Shown here piece by piece: positions 16,469 to 25,269 of a stretch of 64,000 nucleotides of DNA. This DNA is from Kluyvera intermedia (GTDB lineage Bacteria; Pseudomonadota; Gammaproteobacteria; Enterobacterales; Enterobacteriaceae). Both the position numbers and the translations under genes were made by a program. Under the pieces are notes generated by a model. It was not told where the DNA came from and did not search any database. It saw only the letters and a program-made list of their open reading frames with translations. The stretch lies in contig NZ_CP139986.1 of the NCBI RefSeq assembly GCF_034424175.1, positions 4,216,001-4,280,000 on the forward strand, in the 5' to 3' direction. Numbering within the stretch: the first letter of the stretch is position 1; each line of letters opens with the position of its first letter.

Positions 16469-16477
16469 AGCCGCTCC

Positions 16478-17128
16478 TTAGCCCCAAAGCTGGGCAATAG
16501 AGCGTTTAAACTGACGCGCTGCTTCTACCGGTGAAGCAGCATCACGAATACTGCGACCCGCAATAAAGACGTGAATCGGAATGCCTTTGAACAACGGCAG
16601 ATCTTCCAGCGCCAGGCCGCCAGTCACCGTGACCTTAAAGCCCATATCCGCCAGACGCTTGATGGCGCTGATATCCGCCTCACCCCACGCCACGCCCGCC
16701 GCCTGCGCATCACGGCTGCGGTGATACACTACCTGCCTGATACCGGCGTCGCGCCACTCCTGCGCCTGTTCCCAGGTCCAGAAGCCTGTCAGCTCAATCT
16801 GGACGTCGCCGTTGAACTCTTTCGCCACGTCCAGCGCGCCTTTAGTGGTGTTGATATCCGCGCAGCAGATCACCGTCACCCAGTCAGCATTGGCTTCAAA
16901 GCACATGCGCGAGAGGATTTTGCCCGCATCGGCAATTTTGGCATCCGCCAGCACGATTTTATGTGGATACAGCGCTTTCAGGTCGCGAACCGCACGCACA
17001 CCTTCGGCCACGCAAAGAATGGTGCCAACTTCAATAATGTCGACTTCATCGGCAATCAGGCGCGTTGTTTCATACGCGGAGGCCATTGATTGGTTATCCA
17101 GTGCAACCTGCAACATAGGTAATGACAT
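16478..17128 (-). CDS. ulaD: 3-keto-L-gulonate-6-phosphate decarboxylase UlaD
   Basis: 216 residues, the E. coli length, from the OMP-decarboxylase suprafamily. The Mg-site segments EVGTIL and VLADAKIADAG and the active-site stretch near YHRSRDAQAAG are all present. It removes CO2 from 3-keto-L-gulonate 6-phosphate to give L-xylulose 5-phosphate. The ATG at 17126-17128 (MSLPMLQV) follows AAGGAATACC; a longer reading frame start lies inside ulaC and is not used. Confidence 0.97.
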   Translation of the reverse strand: MSLPMLQVALDNQSMASAYETTRLIADEVDIIEVGTILCVAEGVRAVRDLKALYPHKIVLADAKIADAGKILSRMCFEANADWVTVICCADINTTKGALDVAKEFNGDVQIELTGFWTWEQAQEWRDAGIRQVVYHRSRDAQAAGVAWGEADISAIKRLADMGFKVTVTGGLALEDLPLFKGIPIHVFIAGRSIRDAASPVEAARQFKRSIAQLWG

Positions 17129-17141
17129 TTTGGTATTCCTT

Positions 17142-17609
17142 TTAAACAGCCGCCGCGTTGGCGTTATCAATTAAATCCAGCACTTCCTGCGCGGTGCGGC
17201 AGGCGCGTAAACGGTCGAAGTTGGCTTCATCATCAAACAAATTGACGATCTGCATGATGCCCACTTCCTGGTGAGTGTTGGCATCAACTGCCGCCATGGT
17301 TATCAGGATATCGACCGGGTCGTTATCTTCGTGGTTAAACACCAGCGGCGTTTTTAGCGTCACTAGGGCAAAGCCGGTTTTCTTAACGCCCTCTTCCGGG
17401 CGCCCGTGCGGCATCGCCAGACCCGGCGCAATGACAAAGTAAGGGCCATGTTGAGCAACGCCATCTAAAATGGCCTGGTAGTAGCGTGGCTCGACCACGT
17501 CAGCTTTAACCAGCAGGTCAACGCCCAGCTTGACCGCTTCCTGCCAGGTTGCCGCAGCGGCTTGTAAAAGAATGGCGTCGTTGTCCACCAGCGAATCACG
17601 TAATTTCAT
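17142..17609 (-). CDS. ulaC: Ascorbate PTS EIIA component UlaC
   Basis: 155 residues, EIIA of the mannitol/fructose type. The phosphorylated histidine is in GLAMPHGRPEEG (about His68). It passes phosphate from HPr to UlaB. It is the third gene of the operon, 9 bp after ulaB. Confidence 0.97.
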   Translation of the reverse strand: MKLRDSLVDNDAILLQAAAATWQEAVKLGVDLLVKADVVEPRYYQAILDGVAQHGPYFVIAPGLAMPHGRPEEGVKKTGFALVTLKTPLVFNHEDNDPVDILITMAAVDANTHQEVGIMQIVNLFDDEANFDRLRACRTAQEVLDLIDNANAAAV

Positions 17610-17618
17610 GGCGCTTCC

Positions 17619-17924
17619 TTACTTCACGTCCTTCGGAAAATGTTCTTTGATCACTTCAAGCAGCTTCGGCCCAAAGTCGGCAGGCGACAGCATGTTGCGC
17701 ACGCCTACGACGTATTTGTTGCCGGAAACGGTGATTTCGCCAGCGATATGGGTGGAGGCGATAATAATGTCCGCGCCGCTCAATTCACTTTTGTATTCCC
17801 CTACCGCGCAGCTGTTCACCGTATGGTCAATGTTTGACTGCGTCAGGAACTGATCCACCTTCATTTTCATGATCATGGAACTGCCTTGCCCGTTACCACA
17901 TACAGCCAGAATACGTACGGTCAT
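17619..17924 (-). CDS. ulaB: Ascorbate PTS EIIB component UlaB
   Basis: 101 residues, identical in length to E. coli UlaB. The phosphocysteine lies in the loop ILAVCGNGQGSS (Cys9). It receives phosphate from UlaC and passes it to ascorbate during transport through UlaA. The ATG at 17922-17924 gives the family length; two codons of in-frame upstream sequence begin with TTG and are not needed. Confidence 0.97.
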   Translation of the reverse strand: MTVRILAVCGNGQGSSMIMKMKVDQFLTQSNIDHTVNSCAVGEYKSELSGADIIIASTHIAGEITVSGNKYVVGVRNMLSPADFGPKLLEVIKEHFPKDVK

Positions 17925-17936
17925 AGTCAAAACTCC

Positions 17937-19337
17937 TTATTGAGCAGAAGCGTCTGCCAGTTGTTTTTCCGCATCTTCCTCAGCGCGCAGCGCGCGTCCG
18001 GCGAAGACCATATAAGCCAGTGCAATCACAATAATGACGGCCATAAAGACGATGCCGACGGAGGCGAAGCCCTGCATCATCGGCGGTGCCAGAATTGACC
18101 AGTCCGCCATACCCATCCAGGCGCTCATACCGGTGAGTTTCACCGCCCAGACGCAGCCAAAGATTTCAATCATGCCCATCACCAGACAGATCTTGAGTGC
18201 CGCGCGCCAGCCGCCAAAGTGGTTAGCAAACACGCCAATGGTGGCGTTGGAGAAGAACATCGGGATAAAGCCAGGGATGATGAGAATGGAAGAACCGATG
18301 CCAACCAGAATACCGACGGCGATCAGCTGACCGATGGTGCCCCACATAAAGCCCCAGACCACGGCGTTCGGCGCGAAGCTATAAATTGCCGCACAATCGA
18401 TTGCCAGCACAGCGCCTGGGATCAGGCGTTGAGAAATGCCGTTGAACGCTTCAGAGAGCTCGGCGACAAACATGCGCACGCCCTGAGTGATGATGAAAAT
18501 CGCCACCGCAAATGAGAAGCCGGTTTGCAGGATATAGACTGTCCAGTGGGTTTTCCCCGCCATCGCCTGGACAACATCAATACCGAAAGAGAGCAAAATC
18601 GCGCCAAAGAAGATGGTCATCACAATCGCCGTGGAGACGATATTGTCGTGGAAAATATTCAGCCAGCCCGGCAGTTTGAGGTCTTCCACGCTCTCTTCTT
18701 TCTTGCCCAGATACGGCGCGATTTTATAGGCGATCCATGACGCAAACTGCTGCTGGTGTCCAATGGAGAAGCCGCAGCCGTCGGTCACTTCTTGCGTTGG
18801 CTTGTACATCATGTTGGACGTGATGCCCCAGTAGAGCGATACCAGTACCGCCGTGCAGATAATGGTGGTCCACATCGGGTAACCGAAGATATAGAAGGAA
18901 ACCGCAATCAGCCCCGCCTGCTGGAACATGATGTGCCCGGTGAGCATGATGGTGCGAATACCGGTAATCCGCCGCAAGAGCACGTAACAGATATTCAGCG
19001 CCAGCGCTAACAGCACGGCATAGCCCACCCAACTATAGGCGTCGCCCATACGTTCGATGGTTGCCATCATGGAGGCGTAGGTATCAGAAATCGCGCCGTT
19101 GATGCCATAAACCTCAGACATCTTCGCCACCACCGGTTTAAAGGTGCTGGTCAGAATGCCGGACCCGGCCTGCAACAGCATAAAACCGATAATTGTTTTA
19201 ATGGTGCCTTTAATAATCACGCTGACGCTTTTACGCAGCAGGATGTAGCCAAGGCAGGTCACGATACCCAACAGCAGCGGAGCGTTGGTCATCACCTGGT
19301 TAAAAAAGACGGTAAAGATGTTGTAGAGGATCTCCAT
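17937..19337 (-). CDS. ulaA: Ascorbate PTS EIIC permease UlaA
   Basis: 466 residues, multi-spanning (about eleven helices), highly similar to E. coli UlaA from MEILYNIFTVFFNQVM through GWRAALKICLVMGM. It forms the membrane channel that imports L-ascorbate while UlaB phosphorylates it. The ATG at 19335-19337 is preferred over the adjacent upstream GTG because GGAG then sits at normal spacing and the protein begins like E. coli. First gene of ulaABCDEF. Confidence 0.97.
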   Translation of the reverse strand: MEILYNIFTVFFNQVMTNAPLLLGIVTCLGYILLRKSVSVIIKGTIKTIIGFMLLQAGSGILTSTFKPVVAKMSEVYGINGAISDTYASMMATIERMGDAYSWVGYAVLLALALNICYVLLRRITGIRTIMLTGHIMFQQAGLIAVSFYIFGYPMWTTIICTAVLVSLYWGITSNMMYKPTQEVTDGCGFSIGHQQQFASWIAYKIAPYLGKKEESVEDLKLPGWLNIFHDNIVSTAIVMTIFFGAILLSFGIDVVQAMAGKTHWTVYILQTGFSFAVAIFIITQGVRMFVAELSEAFNGISQRLIPGAVLAIDCAAIYSFAPNAVVWGFMWGTIGQLIAVGILVGIGSSILIIPGFIPMFFSNATIGVFANHFGGWRAALKICLVMGMIEIFGCVWAVKLTGMSAWMGMADWSILAPPMMQGFASVGIVFMAVIIVIALAYMVFAGRALRAEEDAEKQLADASAQ

Positions 19338-19699
19338 CACGCTCTCCAGTCATTGAGGGAGGCTAAACCTACTCCGAGGTTAGCCGGGTGCCACACACTC
19401 TAATAATCAAAAATAATCACAACAAGATTCAATATGATTAATTGTGACGCGCGCCGCAATAATAAGCGCATCTTTAGCATGGAAATGCTTTGCAATAAAA
19501 TCGCATGAGAATAAACGATTAAAATCAATAAATTAGAATTCATACATTGGTTAATCATTGATTATATGTCGTTACTTCCGGAACCAATACACCTCATTTC
19601 ACGAAAATTACCCCATTGCATTCATGAAAAAACGATGCCAATATAAATCATAACAAATCACATAATGATTACTTATGACAAGTAAAAGAGGAAAACACG
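19338..19699. promoter_or_regulatory. ulaA-ulaG divergent control region
   Basis: This 362-bp A/T-rich intergenic region carries repeated TGATTA/TAATCA motifs, for example CTAATAATCAAAAATAATCA (19400-19419), ATGATTAATTGTGA (19434-19447), GGTTAATCATTGATTA (19550-19565) and AAATCACATAATGATTACTT (19654-19673). In E. coli UlaR binds several operators in this region and CRP and IHF also act. TTGTGACGCG at 19442 resembles half a CRP site. Exact operators are inferred. Confidence 0.6.
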
Positions 19700-20764
19700 A
19701 TGAGCAAAGTAGAAACTATCTCGCGGGAATCCTGGATCCTGAGCACCTTCCCGGAATGGGGAAGCTGGCTGAATGAAGAGATTGAGCAGGAGCAGGTCGC
19801 GCCGGGAACCTTTGCAATGTGGTGGCTGGGCTGTACGGGGATCTGGTTGAAATCAGAAGGCAGCGCCAACATCTGCATCGACTTCTGGTGTGGTACCGGT
19901 AAGCAAAGCCACGGTAACCCATTGATGAAGCAGGGACACCAGATGCAACGGATGGCTGGGGTGAAAAAACTGCAGCCAAACCTGCGTACCACGCCGTTTG
20001 TACTGGACCCGTTTGCCATTCGCCAAATTGATGCTGTGCTGGCGACTCACGATCATAATGATCATATCGATGTGAACGTCGCCGCCGCCGTCATGCAGAA
20101 TTGTGCTGATGATGTGCCATTTATCGGGCCGCAGACCTGTGTTGATCTGTGGATCGGATGGGGCGTGCCGGAATCACGCTGCATCGTGGTTAAACCAGGC
20201 GATGTAGTGAAAGTGAAAGATATTGAAATTCATGCGCTTGATGCATTTGACCGTACGGCACTGATCACCCTACCAGCGGATCAAAAAGCGGCTGGCGTGC
20301 TGCCAGACGGTATGGATGCGCGGGCGGTTAACTATCTGTTTAAAACCCCGGGCGGTACGCTGTATCACAGCGGTGATTCCCACTATTCCAACTACTACGC
20401 TAAGCACGGTAACGAACACCAAATCGACGTCGCACTGGGCTCATACGGTGAAAACCCACGCGGGATTACCGATAAAATGACCAGCGCCGATATGTTGCGT
20501 ATGGCGGAAGCGCTGAATACCAAAGTGGTGATTCCATTCCACCATGATATCTGGTCAAACTTCCAGGCCGATCCTCAAGAGATTCGCGTGCTGTGGGAGA
20601 TGAAAAAAGACCGTCTGAAGTACGGATTCAAACCATTTATCTGGCAGGTTGGCGGCAAATTTACATGGCCGCTGGATAAAGATAACTTCGAATACCACTA
20701 TCCGCGCGGTTTCGATGACTGCTTTACCATTGAGCCGGATCTGCCGTTTAAATCGTTCCTGTAG
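19700..20764 (+). CDS. ulaG: L-ascorbate-6-phosphate lactonase UlaG
   Basis: 354 residues, the E. coli length. Metallo-beta-lactamase fold with the metal motif ATHDHNDHID (about 114-123) and further ligands near YHSGDSHYSN and VIPFHHDIW. It opens the lactone ring of L-ascorbate 6-phosphate made by the PTS, giving 3-keto-L-gulonate 6-phosphate. AAGAGGAAAA lies upstream of the ATG. Divergent from ulaABCDEF and under UlaR by homology. Its last 19 codons and downstream REP are duplicated 112 bp further on. Confidence 0.97.
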   Translation: MSKVETISRESWILSTFPEWGSWLNEEIEQEQVAPGTFAMWWLGCTGIWLKSEGSANICIDFWCGTGKQSHGNPLMKQGHQMQRMAGVKKLQPNLRTTPFVLDPFAIRQIDAVLATHDHNDHIDVNVAAAVMQNCADDVPFIGPQTCVDLWIGWGVPESRCIVVKPGDVVKVKDIEIHALDAFDRTALITLPADQKAAGVLPDGMDARAVNYLFKTPGGTLYHSGDSHYSNYYAKHGNEHQIDVALGSYGENPRGITDKMTSADMLRMAEALNTKVVIPFHHDIWSNFQADPQEIRVLWEMKKDRLKYGFKPFIWQVGGKFTWPLDKDNFEYHYPRGFDDCFTIEPDLPFKSFL

Positions 20765-20929
20765 TTTGTTGGCTACGCAGAAATCCCGGCGGCGCTGCGC
20801 TTGGCCGGGCTACTCGTGCGGTTTCGATGACTGCTTTACCATTGAGCCGGATCTGCCGTTTAAATCGTTCCTGTAATATTTGGGTTACGCAGAAATCCCG
20901 GCGGCGCCGCGCTTGGCCGGGCTACTCGC
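20706..20929. repeat. 112-bp imperfect tandem duplication of the ulaG 3' end plus REP
   Basis: Copy 1 is 20706-20817 and copy 2 is 20818-20929; both begin GCGGTTTCGATGACTGCTTT and run through the ulaG stop into a REP (CCCGGCGGCGCTGCGC... / CCCGGCGGCGCCGCGC...). The coding segment is identical until the stop codon (TAG in copy 1, TAA in copy 2). A cluster of changes follows the stop, and the distance stays exactly 112 bp throughout. Confidence 0.95.
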
Positions 20930-20935
20930 GCACAA

Positions 20936-20972
20936 AGAGGTAGCCCGGCCAAACGTAGCGCCGCCGGGGGAA
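20936..20972. repeat. Third REP, inverted, downstream of ulaG
   Basis: AGAGGTAGCCCGGCCAAACG...GCGCCGCCGGGG is the inverse of the two REP copies just upstream. Together they form a BIME with two direct units and one inverted unit. Confidence 0.85.
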
Positions 20973-21096
20973 ATCCGCGCACACCCACACATAAACGGTG
21001 CTTCCGGAAATTCCCCACCTCATCGGGATATAGTTTTAGTATTTTGCTGATTTTTCAAATATCATCTTTACTCATCATTTCTTTTCGGATTAGCTC
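20973..21096 (+). promoter_or_regulatory. ulaR upstream region
   Basis: The rest of the 332-bp ulaG-ulaR gap. It is A/T-rich near the end (TTTAGTATTTTGCTGATTTTTCAAATATCATC), which probably contains the ulaR promoter. No strong hexamer pair or operator stands out, and there is only a weak ribosome binding site before the ATG at 21097. Confidence 0.35.
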
Positions 21097-21852
21097 ATGA
21101 CGGAAGCGCAAAGACATCAGATTCTACTGGAACTGCTGGCACAAGCGGGCTTTGTTACAGTAGAGCAGGTGATTTCCCGTCTGGGGATCTCACCCGCCAC
21201 GGCCCGCAGGGACATTAACAAACTCGATGAAAGCGGCAAGCTGAAGAAGGTGCGCAACGGCGCCGAGGCTATCAACCAGCAGCGCCCAAGCTGGTCGCCG
21301 ATGAATATTCATCAGGCACAGAACCACGATGAAAAAGTTCGGATTGCCAAAGCCGCTGCACAGCTGGTGATGCCGGGCGAAAGCGTGGTGATCAACTGCG
21401 GATCGACCGCCTTTTTAGTCGGCCAGGAGATCTGCGGCAAGCCGGTGCAGATCATCACCAACTACCTGCCGCTCGCCAACTACCTTATCGAGAAAGAACA
21501 CGACAGCGTGATCATTATGGGCGGCCAGTACAACCGTAGCCACGCGATTACGCTTAGCCCACAGGGTAGCGAGAATAGCCTCTACGCTGGACACTGGATG
21601 TTCACCAGCGGCAAAGGACTCACGACGGAAGGGCTGTACAAAACCGATATGCTGACTGCGATGGCCGAACAAAAGATGCTGAACGTGGTGGGCAAACTCG
21701 CGGTACTGGTCGACAGCAGTAAAGTCGGTGAGCGAGCGGGCATGCTGTTTAGTCGTGCCGATGAGATTGATATCTTAATCACCGGCAAACAAGCAGACCC
21801 CGAGATCCTCAAAAAGCTTGAAGATCAGGGCGTACAGGTGGTCCGCGTCTAA
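21097..21852 (+). CDS. ulaR: DeoR-family transcriptional repressor UlaR
   Basis: 251 residues. The N-terminal DeoR helix-turn-helix (QAGFVTVEQVISRLGISPAT then RRDINKLDESG) spans about residues 14-52, and the C-terminal sensor domain has the NCGSTAFLVG phosphosugar loop. In E. coli UlaR represses ulaG and ulaABCDEF, and L-ascorbate 6-phosphate releases it. It is co-directional with ulaG. Its end overlaps the convergent yjfP end by four bases. Confidence 0.97.
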   Translation: MTEAQRHQILLELLAQAGFVTVEQVISRLGISPATARRDINKLDESGKLKKVRNGAEAINQQRPSWSPMNIHQAQNHDEKVRIAKAAAQLVMPGESVVINCGSTAFLVGQEICGKPVQIITNYLPLANYLIEKEHDSVIIMGGQYNRSHAITLSPQGSENSLYAGHWMFTSGKGLTTEGLYKTDMLTAMAEQKMLNVVGKLAVLVDSSKVGERAGMLFSRADEIDILITGKQADPEILKKLEDQGVQVVRV

Positions 21853-22586
21853 AGATGCTGGCGGAAAAACGCTACCGTACTCGCCAGTGCTTCAGGCGTA
21901 ATGCGGTGGCGAACGCCCGATTGCCAGACACAGGTTAGCCGTTCATCCAGATGGGCTTCTCGCAGCGCCTGCTGTAGACGGAAGGTTTCCCCTGCGGGCA
22001 CCACATCATCTTCTTCGCCATGCCATAGCAGTAACGGACGATCGGCCAGCCTCGCAAGTTGATGCCCGACATCCCATTTTGCCAACGGTGCCCGCAGCCG
22101 TTCCTGCTCCTGCGTTGTCGCTGCAGTGGGTGGGAACAGAGAGTGCGATAGCGACGTGAAGTAGCCCGACCCCATCAGACTCGCCACGCATTTCAGTTCA
22201 GGATGCTGCGCCATGAGCCCCAGTGCGGTCATTCCGCCCATTGATGCACCGGCAACCGCCACTCTTCCCTCACTCACCAGCCCGCTCGCCAGCAGTGCAT
22301 CTCTTAGCGCGGGAAACTCGGTGAAGTTCTGCACCAAAATCTGCCAGAAATGCTGCATCCGTCCTTCGCTATCTCCGGTAAAGCGTTCACCGTGATCGGC
22401 AGCGCTGGGCATAATGACCCGAAAACCCGCCTGCGCTAATGCCACTGCAAAATAGCTATAAACCACGTTAGAAGAGGTAAATCCGTGATAAAACACGATG
22501 CTGGGAAGCGCTTTTTCCACGTATCCTTTGGGGCAGGCATGGAGAATTTGTTGTCCTGCCAGCGTGCGCATTTCCAGTTCAATCAT
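21849..22586 (-). CDS. yjfP: Alpha/beta-hydrolase esterase YjfP
   Basis: 245 residues. Oxyanion segment FYHGFTSSNVVYSYFAVALA (about 31-50), nucleophile elbow AGASMGGMT, acid in HGEEDDVVPAGE, and histidine in SGVRHRITPEAL. Esterase activity on short acyl esters is reported for the E. coli protein; the natural substrate is unknown. Convergent with ulaR. Confidence 0.94.
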   Translation of the reverse strand: MIELEMRTLAGQQILHACPKGYVEKALPSIVFYHGFTSSNVVYSYFAVALAQAGFRVIMPSAADHGERFTGDSEGRMQHFWQILVQNFTEFPALRDALLASGLVSEGRVAVAGASMGGMTALGLMAQHPELKCVASLMGSGYFTSLSHSLFPPTAATTQEQERLRAPLAKWDVGHQLARLADRPLLLWHGEEDDVVPAGETFRLQQALREAHLDERLTCVWQSGVRHRITPEALASTVAFFRQHL

Positions 22587-22791
22587 GAGTTAACTCCTTT
22601 AGCTATGCTGCTAAGGCATACGAAATTGATGCAGTAATATGACGACAATACCCTTGATTGATAACATTGAGAACCCGGTTACGGTTTCAGGTTATTTTCA
22701 TTCGAAAATAGCGCTATGGTTAACAATTCAGGAACATTAACCTAAAAGGGAATTTTTTCCCCACTACACTATGTCTATCAGGAAACGGGAA

Positions 22792-23100
22792 ATGGCGATA
22801 AAACGGTTTATCCCTATGTTGTTGGCGCTCATGCTGAGCGGTTGCACCCTGCTGGAAGGCACGCCCGAAGCGCCCCCAGCAGTAACCGACCACCCGCAGG
22901 AGATTCGCCGCAACCAGACGGAAGGTTTGCAGCGCATGGGTACAGTCAGCGCGCTGGTACACGGCTCGCCGATGGACGTTGAAGAGACGATCAGGGCAAA
23001 AGCCACCGCGCAGAAAGCGGATTACTATGTGATCGTCATGATTGATGACACCGTAGTGCCGGGGCAGTGGTACTCACAGGCCATTCTTTACCGTAAGTAA
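22792..23100 (+). CDS. bsmA: DUF1471 lipoprotein BsmA (YjfO)
   Basis: 102 residues from the chosen ATG: lipoprotein signal with lipobox LSGC (Cys18), then a DUF1471 domain ending GQWYSQAILYRK. The E. coli homologue is a biofilm/peroxide stress lipoprotein. The ATG at 22792 follows AGGAAACGGGAA and puts the lipidated cysteine at a normal distance. An in-frame ATG at 22771 would add seven residues (SIRKREM) but is preceded by pyrimidines and no ribosome binding site. Confidence 0.88.
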   Translation: MAIKRFIPMLLALMLSGCTLLEGTPEAPPAVTDHPQEIRRNQTEGLQRMGTVSALVHGSPMDVEETIRAKATAQKADYYVIVMIDDTVVPGQWYSQAILYRK

Positions 23101-23230
23101 CCTTTTATTCGCTTTACGTAGGTTTGCACCACTTCACGTTTCCTTGATGCACAATGGCGCCTCTGTCTGAATACAGGATATGCGTCTGCTATGGACTGCC
23201 CCCACTGGGTTATGTGAAATGGAGCTGACG

Positions 23231-23506
23231 ATGAAACAATCATTTACCTTATCTACCCTGCTATTGCCCGGCGGCTCGCACACTACGGCGGCACAATCCG
23301 CAGAGTTTGCCAGCGCAGATTGTGTCACCGGGCTTAATGAAATCGGGCTGATTTCAGTGAATAACGTTGCCGGAAGCCTGGAAGATGTCGAGATGGAGAT
23401 TGCCCGTAAGGCAGACGAGCAAGGCGCCTCCTGGTATCGTATTGTTCAGATGTATGAAGAACCGCAGCAAGATAACTGGCGAGCACAGGCGATAATCTAT
23501 GCCTAA
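23231..23506 (+). CDS. yjfN: DUF1471 small exported protein YjfN
   Basis: 91 residues, the length of E. coli YjfN, sharing AQSAEFASADCVTGLNEIG and KADEQGASWYRI. The N-terminal about 24 residues look like a weak signal peptide (MKQSFTLSTLLLPGG...TTA). GGAG lies before the ATG at 23231; a start 51 bases earlier adds an unrelated leader. It is the third DUF1471 gene in the window after yjfY and bsmA. No direct function is assigned. Confidence 0.9.
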   Translation: MKQSFTLSTLLLPGGSHTTAAQSAEFASADCVTGLNEIGLISVNNVAGSLEDVEMEIARKADEQGASWYRIVQMYEEPQQDNWRAQAIIYA

Positions 23507-23519
23507 GACCAGCCAATAG

Positions 23520-23553
23520 TGGAAGATGCGTTAACGCTGTAACGCCTCTTCCA
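23520..23553. terminator. Hairpin between convergent yjfN and aidB
   Basis: TGGAAGA-T-GCGTTA / TAACGC-C-TCTTCCA, a 13-bp stem with a single mismatch and a six-base loop. It stands between the two convergent stops. There is no T-tract on either side. Confidence 0.6.
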
Positions 23554-23565
23554 CGCCCCAATGAC

Positions 23566-25188
23566 TCACCGAACGCCCCCCGTCGCGCGACTCAATACCT
23601 CATTGATCACCTGTTCATTCAGTAACACGCCACCGCGTGAGTCCAGCATCATCTGGCACCATGCTTGAGCCAAAGGTGGAGACGCATAACGCAGCATCTG
23701 TGCCCCAACGCCCAGTAAATAAACCTGGCCCGTAATTTCGCGTCCCATTGCCTCTGAAGGCTTTCGTAGCCGCTGCTGTAACTGCCGCCATTGGCGGTCG
23801 AAATGACGATCCAGCCCTTTAACTTCCGCACACTCGGCGGCCAACAGCGAAACGGCATCCGGTTGCTTCATCAATACGCGCAATACGTCGAGGCACATGA
23901 TGTTACCGGAGCCCTCCCAAATACTATTCACCGGCATCTCACGGAACAGACGAGGCAGTTCACTCTCTTCGCAATAGCCGATACCGCCCAGCACCTCCAT
24001 CGCTTCTGCAACAAAAGGAATACCCGCTTTGCAGATGGCAAATTTGGCCGCAGGGGTAAACAGCCGCGCCCACAGCGCCTCCTGCGGGGAGCGAGATTGC
24101 CCCCAGGCGCTGGCGAGGCGAAACAGCAATGCAGTTTGCCCTTCCAGCTGTAACGCCATTTTGCCCAGAACCTGGCGCATTAACGGGAGATCAACCAGAT
24201 TATGGCCGAATGCCTGACGCTGGTACGCATGGTAGACAGCCACTGATAACGCACGACGCATCAAACCGTGGCTGCCAAGCGCACAATCAAAACGCGTCAG
24301 GCCGCCCATTTTCAGGATCTGCCGGATACCGTCCCCCTCCTCACCGATTGGCCAGCCGAGCGCTTGATCAAATTCCACCTCGCTGCTGGCATTGGCGCGG
24401 TTACCGAGCTTATCCTTCAGCCGTTCCAGCCTAATCGCGTTACGCGTGCCATCGGGCAATAAGCGCGGTACAAAGAAGCAGGTTAACCCGCCATCAGCCT
24501 GTGCCAGCACCAGATGAGCGTCGCTTTGTGGTACGGAGTAGAACCATTTATGCCCGGTGAGTTGATAGCTACCATCCGCCAGCCGTGCGGCACGGGTGCT
24601 GTTGCTTAGGACGTCTGAGCCCCCCTGCTTTTCCGTCATGCCCATACCGATAAGCAGTCCGCGTTTCATCGCACCCGGCTGCTGATGTGGGTCATAACGG
24701 TCACTGTTTAAAGGCGTGCGCCAGTCTGAAAATAGCGGCGGCAGCGTTTTCAATAGCAAAGGCGTGGCGGCAAATGTCATGGTGATGGGGCATAACGTTC
24801 CGGCTTCTACCTGCGCATGCAGCATAAAGCGTGCGGCGCGGGCGACAAATGCTCCGTTGCGCGCCTCTTCTTCCCAAGGGAGGTTATGCACACGGTTGGC
24901 ACAGAGCCCCTGCATCAACAAATGCCAGGCAGGATGGAAGCGAACGTCATCTTGCCGTTGCCCTTGCGGATCGTAACGAAGCAATTCAGGGGGATGTGCA
25001 TTGGCTAACCGTCCCAACTCCAGTGATTCGGCGGTGCCAAACTGTTGACCAATACTGGCGAGCAGGTCGCTGTCCCAACCCGCATCGTGACGGGCAACCG
25101 CCTCGCACAGGGCGATATCAGATAAGAACAGATTACTGTTGTTTAAGGGGGTCGGTTGATTAAAAACGGTATGAGTCTGCCAGCGCAC
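23566..25188 (-). CDS. aidB: Acyl-CoA-dehydrogenase-like alkylation-response protein AidB
   Basis: 540 residues. FAD-binding ACAD fold (GMGMTEKQGGSDV, GHKWFYSVPQSDA, GGIGYCEESELPRLFREMP) plus the AidB C-terminal DNA-binding helices. The protein is induced by Ada during alkylation stress in E. coli and binds DNA, protecting it or destroying alkylators. The GTG at 25186-25188 (MRWQTHTVFNQ, second residue Arg) follows GGGAGAGACA and matches the E. coli start; the frame upstream is open for 19 more codons but unlike homologues. Confidence 0.95.
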   Translation of the reverse strand: MRWQTHTVFNQPTPLNNSNLFLSDIALCEAVARHDAGWDSDLLASIGQQFGTAESLELGRLANAHPPELLRYDPQGQRQDDVRFHPAWHLLMQGLCANRVHNLPWEEEARNGAFVARAARFMLHAQVEAGTLCPITMTFAATPLLLKTLPPLFSDWRTPLNSDRYDPHQQPGAMKRGLLIGMGMTEKQGGSDVLSNSTRAARLADGSYQLTGHKWFYSVPQSDAHLVLAQADGGLTCFFVPRLLPDGTRNAIRLERLKDKLGNRANASSEVEFDQALGWPIGEEGDGIRQILKMGGLTRFDCALGSHGLMRRALSVAVYHAYQRQAFGHNLVDLPLMRQVLGKMALQLEGQTALLFRLASAWGQSRSPQEALWARLFTPAAKFAICKAGIPFVAEAMEVLGGIGYCEESELPRLFREMPVNSIWEGSGNIMCLDVLRVLMKQPDAVSLLAAECAEVKGLDRHFDRQWRQLQQRLRKPSEAMGREITGQVYLLGVGAQMLRYASPPLAQAWCQMMLDSRGGVLLNEQVINEVLSRATGGVR

Positions 25189-25269
25189 TGTCTCTCCCTC
25201 CGTCAATGGGCAATGCCCTAAGTATGGACGGAGGTGAAGCATCAACAGCGTGCAAGGTCACAAAATAGG

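Noticed and set aside
20765..20876. Second partial copy of the ulaG end as a gene or pseudogene
   Set aside because: Only 19 codons are repeated, with no start; it is a tandem duplication of DNA, not a separate gene.
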